Origin: Parvibaculum sp040882025
Lineage (GTDB): Bacteria > Pseudomonadota > Alphaproteobacteria > Parvibaculales > Parvibaculaceae
DNA: 33,569 nt
NCBI RefSeq assembly: GCF_040882025.1
Contig: NZ_JBBECC010000072.1
Location: 1 to 33,569 of the forward strand
Reading direction: 5' to 3'
Shown: piece after piece, positions 23,602 through 31,872 of the stretch
Numbering within the stretch: the first letter of the stretch is position 1
Layout: the number at the start of each line of letters is the position of its first letter
The notes under the pieces: generated by a model
Told to the model about the DNA's origin: nothing
Database searches by the model: none
What the model saw: the letters and a program-made list of their open reading frames with translations, nothing else
Program-made: the position numbers and the translations under genes

Positions 23602-24167
23602 CGGCAGGTTTCCTTCACGATGACGGGCAGCACGGCGGCGGCGGGGTCGGCATAGATCGCGGCTTCAGGATTGTAGAAGCGAGCCGAGAGGTCGAAGCTT
23701 TCGTCCGCCTTTACAGGCAGCCAGTTCTTCTCCTGCGGATCGGCGGAGATGCGGATGACGAAGCTGCCATCCGGTTCGCGCTCTGTCGTGGTCTGCGAGA
23801 AGGAGAAGACGTCGCGCTCGTTGGGAATGAGGAAGCTGTCGGCATCGTAGGCGGTGATGCTCCACCAATGGGCGGCGAGGTCGCCACCTTCGAGGCGGTA
23901 GGTGCAGTTGCCGGTGAGAGGCTCGCCCGCGCTGTCGGTGCGAGCCTGGTAGTACATGGTTTCGCGCTTGTCGAGTGCGAGGAGGCCGAAGAGCGCGACG
24001 CGGGCGCGAGTATACATATCCGCATCGACGCTGCCGTAAGCGGTCGAGGTCGTCCATGCGCCGGTGCGGTAGCCGCCATCGAAGTCGGTGACGAGCCACC
24101 AGGCGGTGACCAGGGCGACGACGAGTGCCGCCGCCAGGGCGGAGCCCCAGTAGATGAATGTTTTCAT
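23598..24167 (-). CDS. DUF1214 domain protein
   Basis: A 189-residue partner of the DUF1254 gene. After a hydrophobic N-terminal helix (FIYWGSALAAALVVALVTAWW) it carries the DUF1214 blocks ADMYTRARVALFGLLALDKRE, YYQARTDSAGEPLTGNCTYRL and WWSITAYDADSFLIPNERDVFS. The start at 24167 has AGAGAGA upstream; an in-frame upstream ATG at 24371 is spurious because it enters the tauD gene. It lies 28 bp after the TauD stop, so tauD - DUF1214 - DUF1254 are likely one operon. Function unknown. Confidence 0.86.
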   Translation of the reverse strand: MKTFIYWGSALAAALVVALVTAWWLVTDFDGGYRTGAWTTSTAYGSVDADMYTRARVALFGLLALDKRETMYYQARTDSAGEPLTGNCTYRLEGGDLAAHWWSITAYDADSFLIPNERDVFSFSQTTTEREPDGSFVIRISADPQEKNWLPVKADESFDLSARFYNPEAAIYADPAAAVLPVIVKETCR

Positions 24168-24195
24168 TTTTCTCTCTCTTGTGCGGCGGGCGCGA

Positions 24196-25053
24196 TCAGC
24201 GCGGACGATCGCCGATGATGGTGACGCGTTCCATGCGCCTGACGGCCGGCCAGTAGTCCGATACGGCGTAATGCTGACAGGCCCGGTTGTCCCAGAAGGC
24301 GATGGAATCTTTCCGCCAGTTGAAGCGGCATTGATATTCGGGGATCGCGGCCTGGGCGTAGAGATACGCAAGCATGGCGTCCGACTCGGCCTTGTCCATC
24401 CCGACGATGTGCTGGGCGAAGGCCGCGTTCACATAGATGCCCTTGCGGCCGGTTTCCGGATGGGTACGCACCACGGGGTGTTCGACCATCGGATATTTGC
24501 GGTTCATCTCCTCGATTTCGGCTTCGCTGCGGCCGCGCGTGCGCATCATGTTGCGGAAATGGGCGAAGTCGTGGACGGCAACCGCGCCATCGATTTTCTC
24601 CTTCACCCAGTCGGGGAGATTTTCATAGGCCGCATACATATCGGCGAAAAGCGTATCGCCGCCGACGGCAGGCACCTCGAGCGCGCGCAGCACCGAGCCG
24701 AGCGACGGGCATTCACGCCATGTCACGTCGCTGTGCCAGACATTTTCGCGGCCCTTGCTGTCCTTGTCGTGCGTGATGGCAAGAACCTCGGGATAGTCCT
24801 TTTTGTGAGGCGCGAACGGATGCACCTCAAGTTCACCGAAATGGCGGGCGAAGGCGAGGTGCTGTTCGGTGGTGATGTCCTGATCGCGGAAGAAGACGAC
24901 CTTCCATTCGAGCAGCGCGGCGCGGATCGCGGCGAGCGTCGCATCGTCGAGCGGCTTCGCAAGGTCGATGCCGAGAAGTTCGGCGCCGATGGTCGGCGTC
25001 AGCGGCATGACGGTGAAAGGGACGTCTTGCGTCTTCAGCGCGGGCTGGCTCAT
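24196..25053 (-). CDS. TauD/TfdA family Fe(II)/2-oxoglutarate dioxygenase
   Basis: A 285-residue cytoplasmic oxygenase. The iron ligands are His107 and Asp109 (WHSDVTW) and His261 (CQHYAVSDY); Arg272 or Arg276 would bind 2-oxoglutarate. The N-terminal block IGAELLGIDLAKPLDD and the long insert with NGxGAP-free DVPAVGGDT are as in the family. GGAGGA 7 nt before ATG 25053 fixes the start. It is first in an operon with DUF1214 and DUF1254 and is divergent from the modABC-like genes across an IclR-type inverted repeat. Relatives act on taurine, 2,4-D, alkylsulfonates or sulfate esters; the substrate here is unknown. Confidence 0.9.
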   Translation of the reverse strand: MSQPALKTQDVPFTVMPLTPTIGAELLGIDLAKPLDDATLAAIRAALLEWKVVFFRDQDITTEQHLAFARHFGELEVHPFAPHKKDYPEVLAITHDKDSKGRENVWHSDVTWRECPSLGSVLRALEVPAVGGDTLFADMYAAYENLPDWVKEKIDGAVAVHDFAHFRNMMRTRGRSEAEIEEMNRKYPMVEHPVVRTHPETGRKGIYVNAAFAQHIVGMDKAESDAMLAYLYAQAAIPEYQCRFNWRKDSIAFWDNRACQHYAVSDYWPAVRRMERVTIIGDRPR

Positions 25054-25144
25054 GGGCTTTCCTCCGGGTCGAGAGATTCCTCCGATCTCTTGCCTGCCGA
25101 TATAAGCGCGGCGGTTCCGGCGCGACCAGTTTTCAATTATGAAG

Positions 25145-25159
25145 TTCCGTATTACGGAA
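25145..25159. promoter_or_regulatory. candidate IclR operator between tauD and modA
   Basis: TTCCGTATTACGGAA is a perfect palindrome with 7-bp arms around one central base. It sits 85 bp upstream of tauD and 77 bp upstream of modA, in a short AT-rich island. Two copies of AATTATGA (25135-25142 and 25158-25165) flank it, 23 bp apart. It matches the site before the iclR gene (27437-27451) at 11 of 15 positions, including the conserved CGGAA arm. Confidence 0.6.
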
Positions 25160-25236
25160 TTATGAGGCAGATTGCCTGTCCATCCTTCGCGGGCGATAAA
25201 GCGGATGACCCACGAAACGGCGGCAGGGAGCAACCC

Positions 25237-26028
25237 ATGAAGACAGGCACGACGGCGCTGCTGCTTGCGCTGCTGACAGCGGCCCTGCCATTCGCGACGG
25301 GCAGCGCCCGCGCCGCCGACCGGCCGACGATCGCGGCGGCGTCGGACCTCCAGTTTGCGTTGACCGAGGCGGCGGCCGCTTTTGCGCAGAAGACGGGACG
25401 CGATGTGAATCTCTCTTTCGGTTCGTCGGGCAACTTCTTCCGGCAAATCCGGCAGCGCGCGCCTTTCGAGATGTTCCTGTCGGCCGATGAGGATTTCGTG
25501 CAGCGGCTCGCCGCGGCCGGACTGACCGAGGACGCGGGCGCGCTCTATGCCGTGGGGCGCATTGTGCTGATTGCACCGGTCGGGTCGCCGCTGGCGGGTG
25601 ACGGCTCGCTCCGGGACCTTGCCGTCGCACTGGAAGACGGCCGGCTGAAGAAATTCGCCATCGCCAATCCCGAGCACGCACCTTATGGCCGCGCGGCCGA
25701 AGAGGCGCTGCGGTATGCCGGATTGTGGGAGACGATCGCAGACAAGCTCGTCTATGGCGAGAACGTATCGCAGGCGGCGCAGTTCGCGCTTTCGGGCAAT
25801 ACGGAAGGCGGCATCGTCGCCTGGTCGCTGGCACTCGCGCCGGAGGTGGCGGCGCGCAGCACCTACGCCCTGATACCGGAGATGGCTCATGCGCCGCTGC
25901 GCCAGCGCATGGTATTGCTCAACGGCGCGGGCGAGACGGCGCGGGGCTTCTACGCCTTCATGCAGGAGGAGGAAGCGCGTGCGATCATGCGCCGCTACGG
26001 CTTCGTCCTTCCCGGCGAAACGATGTGA
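25237..26028 (+). CDS. modA: molybdate-type ABC transporter, substrate-binding protein
   Basis: A 263-residue periplasmic binding protein. The signal peptide is MKTGTTALLLALLTAALPFA plus a few residues, cleavage after SARA near residue 26. Mature blocks typical of ModA are IAAASDLQFALTEAA, LSFGSSGNFFRQI, APFEMFLSADEDFV and IANPEHAPYGRAAEEALRY; the ASDL and SSG residues bind the oxyanion in characterised proteins. AGGGAG precedes the ATG. It heads an operon with permease and ATPase genes. Molybdate or tungstate is the expected ligand, but the neighbouring TauD-type oxygenase and IclR regulator make a different ligand conceivable. Confidence 0.87.
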   Translation: MKTGTTALLLALLTAALPFATGSARAADRPTIAAASDLQFALTEAAAAFAQKTGRDVNLSFGSSGNFFRQIRQRAPFEMFLSADEDFVQRLAAAGLTEDAGALYAVGRIVLIAPVGSPLAGDGSLRDLAVALEDGRLKKFAIANPEHAPYGRAAEEALRYAGLWETIADKLVYGENVSQAAQFALSGNTEGGIVAWSLALAPEVAARSTYALIPEMAHAPLRQRMVLLNGAGETARGFYAFMQEEEARAIMRRYGFVLPGETM

Positions 26029-26035
26029 GGGCGCG

Positions 26036-26704
26036 ATGGACTGGGACGCATTCTGGCTGACGATCCGGCTCGGCGGGCTGACCGTGCTGCTGCTGATCCC
26101 GATTGCCGTCGTCGTCGGGCGCTGGCTTGCGGCAACGCGGATACGCGGGCGCGCCTTTGTCGAGGCGGGGCTGGCGCTGCCGCTGGTGCTGCCGCCGACC
26201 GTCGTCGGATTCTACCTGATGGTCGCCTTCGGTTCGGGCGCGTGGTTCGGAGGGATGTTCGAGCGATTGTTCGGGCAGACGCTGATTTTCACTTTCGAGG
26301 GGCTGCTGCTCGCGTCGCTGATCGTCAACATTCCCTTTGCGGTGCAGCCGATCCAGCGCGCCTTCGAGGCGGTGGGGCCGGAATTGCGCGAGGCGGCGGC
26401 AAGCTGCGGTCTCTCGCGCTGGCGGACGTTGTGGCGGATCGAATTGCCGCTTGCCTGGCCGGGCATCCTGACCGGTACGGTTTTGACCTTCGCGCATACG
26501 CTGGGCGAATTCGGCGTGGTGCTGATGGTCGGCGGCAGCATCCCCGGCGAGACGCGCACCATCGCCATCGCGATCTACGACCGGGTGCAGGCATTCGACG
26601 AGGCGGCAGCCGGGCAGATGGCCGCCGTGCTGCTGCTGGTTTCGCTCGCCACCATCGCCGCGAGCTACATGCTGACGCAACGCATCGGACGGCGCTATGG
26701 ATAA
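26036..26704 (+). CDS. modB: molybdate-type ABC transporter permease
   Basis: A 222-residue inner-membrane permease with about five helices. The EAA-loop consensus that docks to the ATPase is AASCGLSRWRTLWRIELPLAWPGI (within residues about 120-145), and GEFGVVLMVGGSIPGETRTI is a ModB signature. The start ATG is 7 bp after modA, and the gene overlaps the ATPase gene by 8 bp, so the three are translated together. Length is normal for ModB. Confidence 0.93.
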   Translation: MDWDAFWLTIRLGGLTVLLLIPIAVVVGRWLAATRIRGRAFVEAGLALPLVLPPTVVGFYLMVAFGSGAWFGGMFERLFGQTLIFTFEGLLLASLIVNIPFAVQPIQRAFEAVGPELREAAASCGLSRWRTLWRIELPLAWPGILTGTVLTFAHTLGEFGVVLMVGGSIPGETRTIAIAIYDRVQAFDEAAAGQMAAVLLLVSLATIAASYMLTQRIGRRYG

Positions 26705-27425
26705 GGGCCTCACCGTCCGTCTTCGTCAGGACAAGCTCATTCCGCTCGACGTCGATTTCGCGGTCGCGCCGGGCGAGGCGATGGCCCTGGTGGGCCCGTC
26801 CGGCAGCGGCAAGACGACAACGCTGCGCGCCATTGCCGGGCTCTACCGGCCCGTCGCAGGGCGGATCGCCTGCAACGGGATGGCATGGTTCGACAGCGCC
26901 GCCGGCATTCACATGCCGGCGCGGCAGCGGCGGGCGGGCCTCGTCTTTCAGTCCTATGCGCTTTTTCCGCATCTGACGGCGCTGGCCAATGTGATGGAAG
27001 CACTGAACGACACCGCCCGCGAGATGCGGCGCGAAGCGGCGATGGCGCTGCTGGCACGGGTTCATCTCGACGGGCTGGAAGAGCGCCGCCCGGCGCAACT
27101 TTCGGGCGGCGAGCAGCAACGCGTCGCGGTGGCGCGAGCGCTGGCGCGACGGCCCGACGTGCTGCTGCTCGACGAGCCCTTCTCGGCGGTCGACCGCGTG
27201 ACGCGGCGCAAGCTCCGCCGCGAACTTGCCGAGCTGCGCCGCGACCTGCCGATGCCGGTGGTGCTGGTGACGCACGATCTCGACGATGTGACGCGGCTCG
27301 CCGACCGGCTCTGCGTGATGCACAAGGGCCGTATCCTGCAATCGGGTACGGTCGCCGAAGTGATGACGCAACCGGCCAGCGCCGAGATCGCCGAATTGCT
27401 CGACCTTGCCGCCAACGAGGCCTGA
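26697..27425 (+). CDS. modC: molybdate-type ABC transporter ATP-binding protein without TOBE domain
   Basis: A 242-residue ABC ATPase powering the ModB channel. The Walker A motif GPSGSGKTT is at 33-41, the Q-loop in VFQSYALFPH (83-92), the signature LSGGEQQRVAVARAL (135-149), Walker B LLLDEP (156-161) and the switch His193 in VTHDLDD. Canonical ModC proteins are about 350 residues and end in a molybdate-binding TOBE domain; this one stops after the ATPase core. The missing regulatory domain is unusual and suggests control by IclR rather than by bound oxyanion. Confidence 0.88.
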   Translation: MDKGLTVRLRQDKLIPLDVDFAVAPGEAMALVGPSGSGKTTTLRAIAGLYRPVAGRIACNGMAWFDSAAGIHMPARQRRAGLVFQSYALFPHLTALANVMEALNDTAREMRREAAMALLARVHLDGLEERRPAQLSGGEQQRVAVARALARRPDVLLLDEPFSAVDRVTRRKLRRELAELRRDLPMPVVLVTHDLDDVTRLADRLCVMHKGRILQSGTVAEVMTQPASAEIAELLDLAANEA

Positions 27426-27436
27426 GTGTTTGGAAA

Positions 27437-27451
27437 TTTCGCGATGCGGAA
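27437..27451. promoter_or_regulatory. candidate IclR autoregulatory operator
   Basis: TTTCGCGATGCGGAA lies between the modC stop and the iclR start (27479). Its halves TTTCGC and GCGGAA mirror each other at 5 of 6 positions. Together with TTCCGTATTACGGAA at 25145-25159 it suggests a shared TTYCG-N5-CGGAA site. It would cover the promoter of iclR if one exists there; readthrough from modABC is also possible. Confidence 0.5.
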
Positions 27452-27478
27452 TTAGGCTCGGCGGCGGGAGGATGTTCA

Positions 27479-28255
27479 ATGCCGCAACCCGACGCCGAAG
27501 CCGGCGTCCAGCCCGTCATCCGCAGCCTGCAAATTCTGGAAGCGCTCAATGCCGCCGGGCCCGCGACGCTTGCCCGACTGCATGACGAGACCGGATTGCC
27601 GAAGCCGACGCTGGTGCGGCTCCTCGACACGCTGATCGTGGCCGGGCATGTGGCGCGACTGCCGCGGCGCGGCGGCTATACGCTCGCCGAACGGGTGCTG
27701 CGGCTCTCGAGCGGCTTTCGCCATGCCGACCGTGTCGTCGAAGCGGCGCGACCCTTCCTCAGCGCGCTGACCGCCGAACACAAATGGCCGGTGGCGCTGG
27801 CAACTTTCGACCACGACGCGATGCTGGTGCGGCTGTCGACCCGGCACGAAAGTCCGTTCAGCACCGACCCCGACTGGCTGAACCGGCGGCTGGCTATGCT
27901 GATCTCGGCGCTGGGGCGCGCCTATCTTGCTTTCTGTCCGAACGACGAGCGCGAACTCATTGTGTCGCTGCTGAAAAGCTCCAAGGTGCCGGCAAACGCT
28001 GCGGCGAAGGACGACAAATACATGGCGGCAATGATCGCCGGTATCCGCAAGCGCGGCTATGCGACGACAGCGCCCGTGCGCGATGCCCCGGCGATGGGCA
28101 TTGCCGTGCCGGTGATGGAGGAGAGGCGTGTCGTCGCAGCGATAACCATCCGCTATATCGGCTCGACCATGAGCGAGGCCGAAGCCGCGCGGCGCTACCT
28201 CGCACCGATGCGGGCGGCTGCGGCGGCGATTGCAGCGGGTCTCACTTCCGGGTAA
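27479..28255 (+). CDS. IclR family transcriptional regulator
   Basis: A 258-residue regulator. The winged HTH covers about residues 12-65 (VIRSLQILEALNAAGPATL, then TGLPKPTLVRLLDTL), and the C-terminal effector domain ends with the usual AMGIAVPVMEERRVVAAITI and YLAPMRAAAAAIA. IclR proteins bind small organic acids as effectors. The strong GGGAGG 7 nt before ATG 27479 fixes the start. It is 53 bp after modC and likely regulates the divergent tauD and modABC operons and itself. It converges on the GH5 gene with a 14-bp overlap of coding ends. Confidence 0.93.
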   Translation: MPQPDAEAGVQPVIRSLQILEALNAAGPATLARLHDETGLPKPTLVRLLDTLIVAGHVARLPRRGGYTLAERVLRLSSGFRHADRVVEAARPFLSALTAEHKWPVALATFDHDAMLVRLSTRHESPFSTDPDWLNRRLAMLISALGRAYLAFCPNDERELIVSLLKSSKVPANAAAKDDKYMAAMIAGIRKRGYATTAPVRDAPAMGIAVPVMEERRVVAAITIRYIGSTMSEAEAARRYLAPMRAAAAAIAAGLTSG

Positions 28256-30212
28256 CGATGACCGCGACCTTCTGCGAACCGACGGCGTGAACCAGCAGGC
28301 TCTGGTTTTCGTCGTCGCGTGTCGCGGTGCCGCCTTCGACTTCCACGTCATAGCCGTTTGGATATTGAAGTTTGGGCACGAAGATTTCGGTTTCGCCGTC
28401 TCCTTCCGCCTCGTAGACGAAACGGAAGGCGCCGGTTTCGCGCTTGAACTTCATTTTCAGCGGACGGCCTGCGACGGCACGCGCATAAGGCCGCACAAAA
28501 CCCTTCAGCGCCCTGCCGCCGCTGTTGATATCCGACGGGTCGATGCGCTGATCGACGCTGTAAATCGACAGGTCTTCCTGGTTCCAACCGTCGCCGACCG
28601 CCTGGTTGTTGCGGTTCGAGGCCGTATAGTTCCAGTGTGTCGAATGCATCAGCAGCTTGTCGAGCGCGTTGTAGGTCAGGTCGAGCGCGATGATGTGCTT
28701 TTCCCACGGACCGTCGGTGCGATCGCCGGCGTCCCAGGCCTTGTAGGCGGCGGCATCGTCGAGATCGAAAGGAATACCGAACTCGCCCAGCAGCGCCGGC
28801 GCGCCCGTGCCTCCGTTCAGGGTTTTCGACGCGTCCTTGATGCGGCCCAACTGCCTCGTGTACGAGGCTTCGATCGCTTCCGCGCCTTCGGTCGTGCGGC
28901 CCGTATAGGGATTGATCTTGACCGGAAAGTCGAAGCGCTTGGTCGAAAGCGTCACGATGTCGTACCAGTGGCTGGCATTGACGGTGCGCGCGGGCGTCGT
29001 CGGCGGGAAACCATGCGCAAGGCCCGCGCCGGGATCGAGTTCGGCGAAGAGAAGCCAGTCATCGTTGACCGCGCGAACGCGTTTGGCGACCTTTGCGAAG
29101 AACGGCCCCATGAAATCGGCGTCCATGTTCCATTTGCGGCCGTTGCGGGCGACGAAGAATTCCTCGTTCAACGCGACGATCCGGCCGCCATCAAGGCGGT
29201 AGACGCCGGCGCGTTCGAAGGGGCATTGCCTGCCGTCGCGCCAGATCGAGACGCCATCGGCATTGACCATGACGTCGCGCTTTTTCACCACAGCGCGCGC
29301 CTCCCAATCGATATGCATTTCAGGGATTTCGCGGGCGAGACCGCGGGCGGCCGCGAAACCGTCGAGCGGCGACCAGGCGAGGCCGGGCCGCGCCGGCATC
29401 GGGTTTTTCTCGCTAGGGCCGACATGGCGATAGCTCAGAGACAGGCCGACATAGCCGGAGCCCGGCTCGTTGAGCGAGTCGAAGCCGATGACGTTGGGCA
29501 GATCCTTCACGCGATGCGCGACGGCTTCCATAGCGCCCAGATAATGTTCCTGCAGAAATTCCTGCGCGCTGCGGCCCTCGACCAGAAAATCCGGGCAGAA
29601 GGCGTCGCCGGCGAAGAACAGCGTCCACATGATCGCGTTGGCCGGATACTTGTAGTTCTGCGACCAGGTCATGGTCGGATAATTGTCTTCCTGCCGTCCG
29701 CCGCGCGCGAAGTCATATTTGTACTGCATCACATGCGCGGCGCCGGCATCGTGAAACTTCGTGAAGTCGAGGCCGACCGCCTCGAAGAGCCAGCCCGGCG
29801 CGCCGTCGCCGCCCGTCATGCGGCTCCAGACGTCCTGGTGGAAATCGACGAAGACATAGAGGCCGTAGTCGTCCGCCTTGCGGCAGAGGGTGGCGAAATA
29901 GTCGAGATAGGCCTCATCGTAGTTTCCGGGGCCCGCGTGCTCGACCGCTTCCCATGTCGTGAGCAGGCGCAGGCAGTTGAAGCCCCAGGCCTTCAGGCGC
30001 CTGAAATGCTCGTCCGCTTCCGCGAGCGGAAAGGGCCGCCCGACAAAGGAAACGGTGCGGTGATCGGCGAAATCTGTCGGGATATTGGTGTGCCCGTTCG
30101 GTGTGTAGGGCATCTTGCAGTCGCCGCCCAGATTGACGCCGCGCAGCACGCGCCTGCGGCCATCGGTCCCTTGAAACCACTCGCCGTCGATCCCGAGCCT
30201 CGGCAACGCCAT
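28242..30212 (-). CDS. GH5 glycoside hydrolase, endoglycoceramidase-like
   Basis: A 656-residue (beta/alpha)8-barrel glycosidase of family GH5. The acid/base Glu249 is in SLNEPGSG and the nucleophile Glu477 in LLGEFGIPF; HWYD (415-418) and FHQDVWSRMTGGDGAPGW (124-141) are further GH5 blocks, the latter typical of endoglycosylceramidases. A C-terminal beta-sandwich of about 100 residues follows. There is no signal peptide, so a cytoplasmic location is implied, unusual for a glycolipid hydrolase. GGAGGA precedes ATG at 30212; the longer frame to 30485 lacks support. It converges on iclR with a 14-bp overlap. Confidence 0.85.
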   Translation of the reverse strand: MALPRLGIDGEWFQGTDGRRRVLRGVNLGGDCKMPYTPNGHTNIPTDFADHRTVSFVGRPFPLAEADEHFRRLKAWGFNCLRLLTTWEAVEHAGPGNYDEAYLDYFATLCRKADDYGLYVFVDFHQDVWSRMTGGDGAPGWLFEAVGLDFTKFHDAGAAHVMQYKYDFARGGRQEDNYPTMTWSQNYKYPANAIMWTLFFAGDAFCPDFLVEGRSAQEFLQEHYLGAMEAVAHRVKDLPNVIGFDSLNEPGSGYVGLSLSYRHVGPSEKNPMPARPGLAWSPLDGFAAARGLAREIPEMHIDWEARAVVKKRDVMVNADGVSIWRDGRQCPFERAGVYRLDGGRIVALNEEFFVARNGRKWNMDADFMGPFFAKVAKRVRAVNDDWLLFAELDPGAGLAHGFPPTTPARTVNASHWYDIVTLSTKRFDFPVKINPYTGRTTEGAEAIEASYTRQLGRIKDASKTLNGGTGAPALLGEFGIPFDLDDAAAYKAWDAGDRTDGPWEKHIIALDLTYNALDKLLMHSTHWNYTASNRNNQAVGDGWNQEDLSIYSVDQRIDPSDINSGGRALKGFVRPYARAVAGRPLKMKFKRETGAFRFVYEAEGDGETEIFVPKLQYPNGYDVEVEGGTATRDDENQSLLVHAVGSQKVAVIVTRK

Positions 30213-30285
30213 ATCTTTCCTCCCGACCTTCTTGTTGAGCGCGAGGATAGCGGGCACCATCGGCACATACAAACCGGGGATGACG

Positions 30286-31347
30286 ATGAGCGAGACCATG
30301 ACGCGAGAAAAACTCCCACCCCTGCCTGTGCAGCCCGCCGGCGTTGTCTGGCCGACCATCGACTGGCCGCTCGGCGACCTGCCGCCCGACGCCGACAAGG
30401 CGCGGCTGCAGCGTCTGATGGACCATGCTTTCGCGCCGCAAGCACCGGACGACCTCGGCGAGACGCATGCGGTTGTCATCGTCAAGGACGGACGGCTCGT
30501 CCATGAGCGCTACTGGACCGGCTTCGGCCCCGATATCACCTGCCCGTCATGGTCGAAAGCGAAGAGCATCACCCATGCGCTGGCCGGGTTGCTTGTGGGC
30601 GACGGCAAGCTCGACATTCACGCCCCCGCCAATGTGCCCGAATGGCAGGACGCCGACGATCCGCGCCGCGCCATCACGCTCGACCTGCTGCTCAGAATGT
30701 CGAGCGGCCTTGCCTTTCGCGAAGACTACGTGCCGGAGCATCCCTCCGACGTCATCGAAATGCTATGGGGCGAAGGCAAGGACGACGTGGCACATTTCGC
30801 CGCCACCTTTCCGCTCGAGCACGAGCCCGGCAGCTACTGGTCCTATGCAAGCGGCACAACGAATATCGTCAACCGCTCTCTTGCGCGCGCGGCCGACGCG
30901 TTCGGGCCCGACTTCGAAGCCTTCATGCGCCGGCGCCTTTTTGAGCCGCTCGGCATGACATCGCCGCAGCCGAAATTCGACGCGGCCGGCACGTTTATTG
31001 GCTCTTCCTTCTGCTATGCAACGCCGCGTGATTTTGCGCGTTTCGGCCTCCTCTATCTGCGCGACGGCATGTGGGAGGGGAAGCACCTGTTACCCGAAGG
31101 CTGGGTCGATTATGCGCGCACGCCCACCTGGCAACAGGCCAATGCCGAAAATCCCTATGGCGCACATTGGTGGCTTGGCGTCGCCGGTGAGGACAGCTTC
31201 TCGGCCAATGGCTATGAGGGGCAATACACGGTCTGCGTGCCCGAGCTCGACATGGTGGTGGTGCGCCACGGCAAGACGCCACTCGAGCAGCGGGAAAATC
31301 CGCGCAAGTGGCTCGCCGATGTCGTGGACTGCTTCAGGCCTGCCTGA
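30286..31347 (+). CDS. serine hydrolase, beta-lactamase/esterase family
   Basis: A 353-residue class C beta-lactamase-fold hydrolase, probably an esterase. The nucleophile Ser88 and Lys91 form SWSK (SxxK) and Tyr187 with Ser189 the YxS motif (YWSYASGTTN). The last block is GYEGQYTVCVPELDMVVVRHG. No signal peptide is evident. ATG at 30286 is chosen because GGGGA lies just upstream; ATG at 30280 and 30298 are alternatives. It is divergent from the GH5 gene by about 70 bp, so the two may share a promoter region. Its end overlaps the opposing small membrane gene by 14 bp. Confidence 0.85.
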   Translation: MSETMTREKLPPLPVQPAGVVWPTIDWPLGDLPPDADKARLQRLMDHAFAPQAPDDLGETHAVVIVKDGRLVHERYWTGFGPDITCPSWSKAKSITHALAGLLVGDGKLDIHAPANVPEWQDADDPRRAITLDLLLRMSSGLAFREDYVPEHPSDVIEMLWGEGKDDVAHFAATFPLEHEPGSYWSYASGTTNIVNRSLARAADAFGPDFEAFMRRRLFEPLGMTSPQPKFDAAGTFIGSSFCYATPRDFARFGLLYLRDGMWEGKHLLPEGWVDYARTPTWQQANAENPYGAHWWLGVAGEDSFSANGYEGQYTVCVPELDMVVVRHGKTPLEQRENPRKWLADVVDCFRPA

Positions 31348-31735
31348 AGCGCAAGCCCCAGACACAGAGCAAGCCGGTGAGCGCGCCGGGCAGGATGACG
31401 CCGAGCCAATCGGTCGCGGTCCCGCCGGGGGCCGCGGCGCAGCCGGCGGCAATGTCCGCCAGATGTGTCAGCGCATGGCCGCCCATGAAGATCGCCGGGG
31501 CGAGTAGCAAAGGTGCAGCGGCACGCGGCCAGAACGCCGCCGCGCCGAGGCCTGCCGCACTTGCCAGATAGGCGACGCCGACATCGCGAATTAAATGGGC
31601 ATTGGCCGCACCCGTCAGGGCCAGGTCCGGAATCGAGGCAAACCACCCGATCGGATCGGCGACCATGCGGGCGCCGTTCAGCGCCGCGAAAATGGCCAGA
31701 AGAGCGGCAAGGACGCGGAAGGAGGTCTGTTCCAT
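31334..31735 (-). CDS. small integral membrane protein
   Basis: A 133-residue protein with about four hydrophobic segments (VLAALLAIFAALNGARMV near the start, VGVAYLASAAGLGAAAFWP, LLLAPAIFMGGHALTHLADI, and a final WLGVILPGALTGLLCVWGL). The pair of residues RDVG after the first loop and a His-containing helix (GGHALTH) recall small DUF4345-like membrane proteins, but I cannot assign a family with certainty. GGAGG lies just upstream of ATG 31735. It converges with, and overlaps, the serine hydrolase gene. Confidence 0.7.
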   Translation of the reverse strand: MEQTSFRVLAALLAIFAALNGARMVADPIGWFASIPDLALTGAANAHLIRDVGVAYLASAAGLGAAAFWPRAAAPLLLAPAIFMGGHALTHLADIAAGCAAAPGGTATDWLGVILPGALTGLLCVWGLRFRQA

Positions 31736-31750
31736 GCGGTGGAGGCTAGC

Positions 31751-31787
31751 GAGCCGGCTGGGTGCCCGGCAGGGCCATTGCCGGCTC
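31751..31787. repeat. inverted repeat in the divergent region
   Basis: GAGCCGGC (31751-31758) and GCCGGCTC (31780-31787) are perfect 8-bp arms with a 21-nt spacer, just upstream of the small membrane gene and of the next plus-strand ORF. It could be an operator or a transcript hairpin; no regulator is adjacent. Confidence 0.3.
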
Positions 31788-31872
31788 AAATATCGGAGCC
31801 AAATCGTCACCGCACTCGTGTAGACTGCCCGCCGGCCATCGAGAAGGGCCGGACAAACCGTGGGGCAAGGCA

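Noticed and set aside
24154..25236. 361-codon extension upstream of modA
   Set aside because: It runs antisense through tauD and would hide the ModA signal peptide that begins at 25237.
28230..30506. Open frame of 758 codons on the plus strand opposite the GH5 gene
   Set aside because: Composition-driven shadow in GC-rich DNA: Arg/Val/Asp-rich, no family motifs, and the opposite strand carries a full GH5 protein with catalytic residues.
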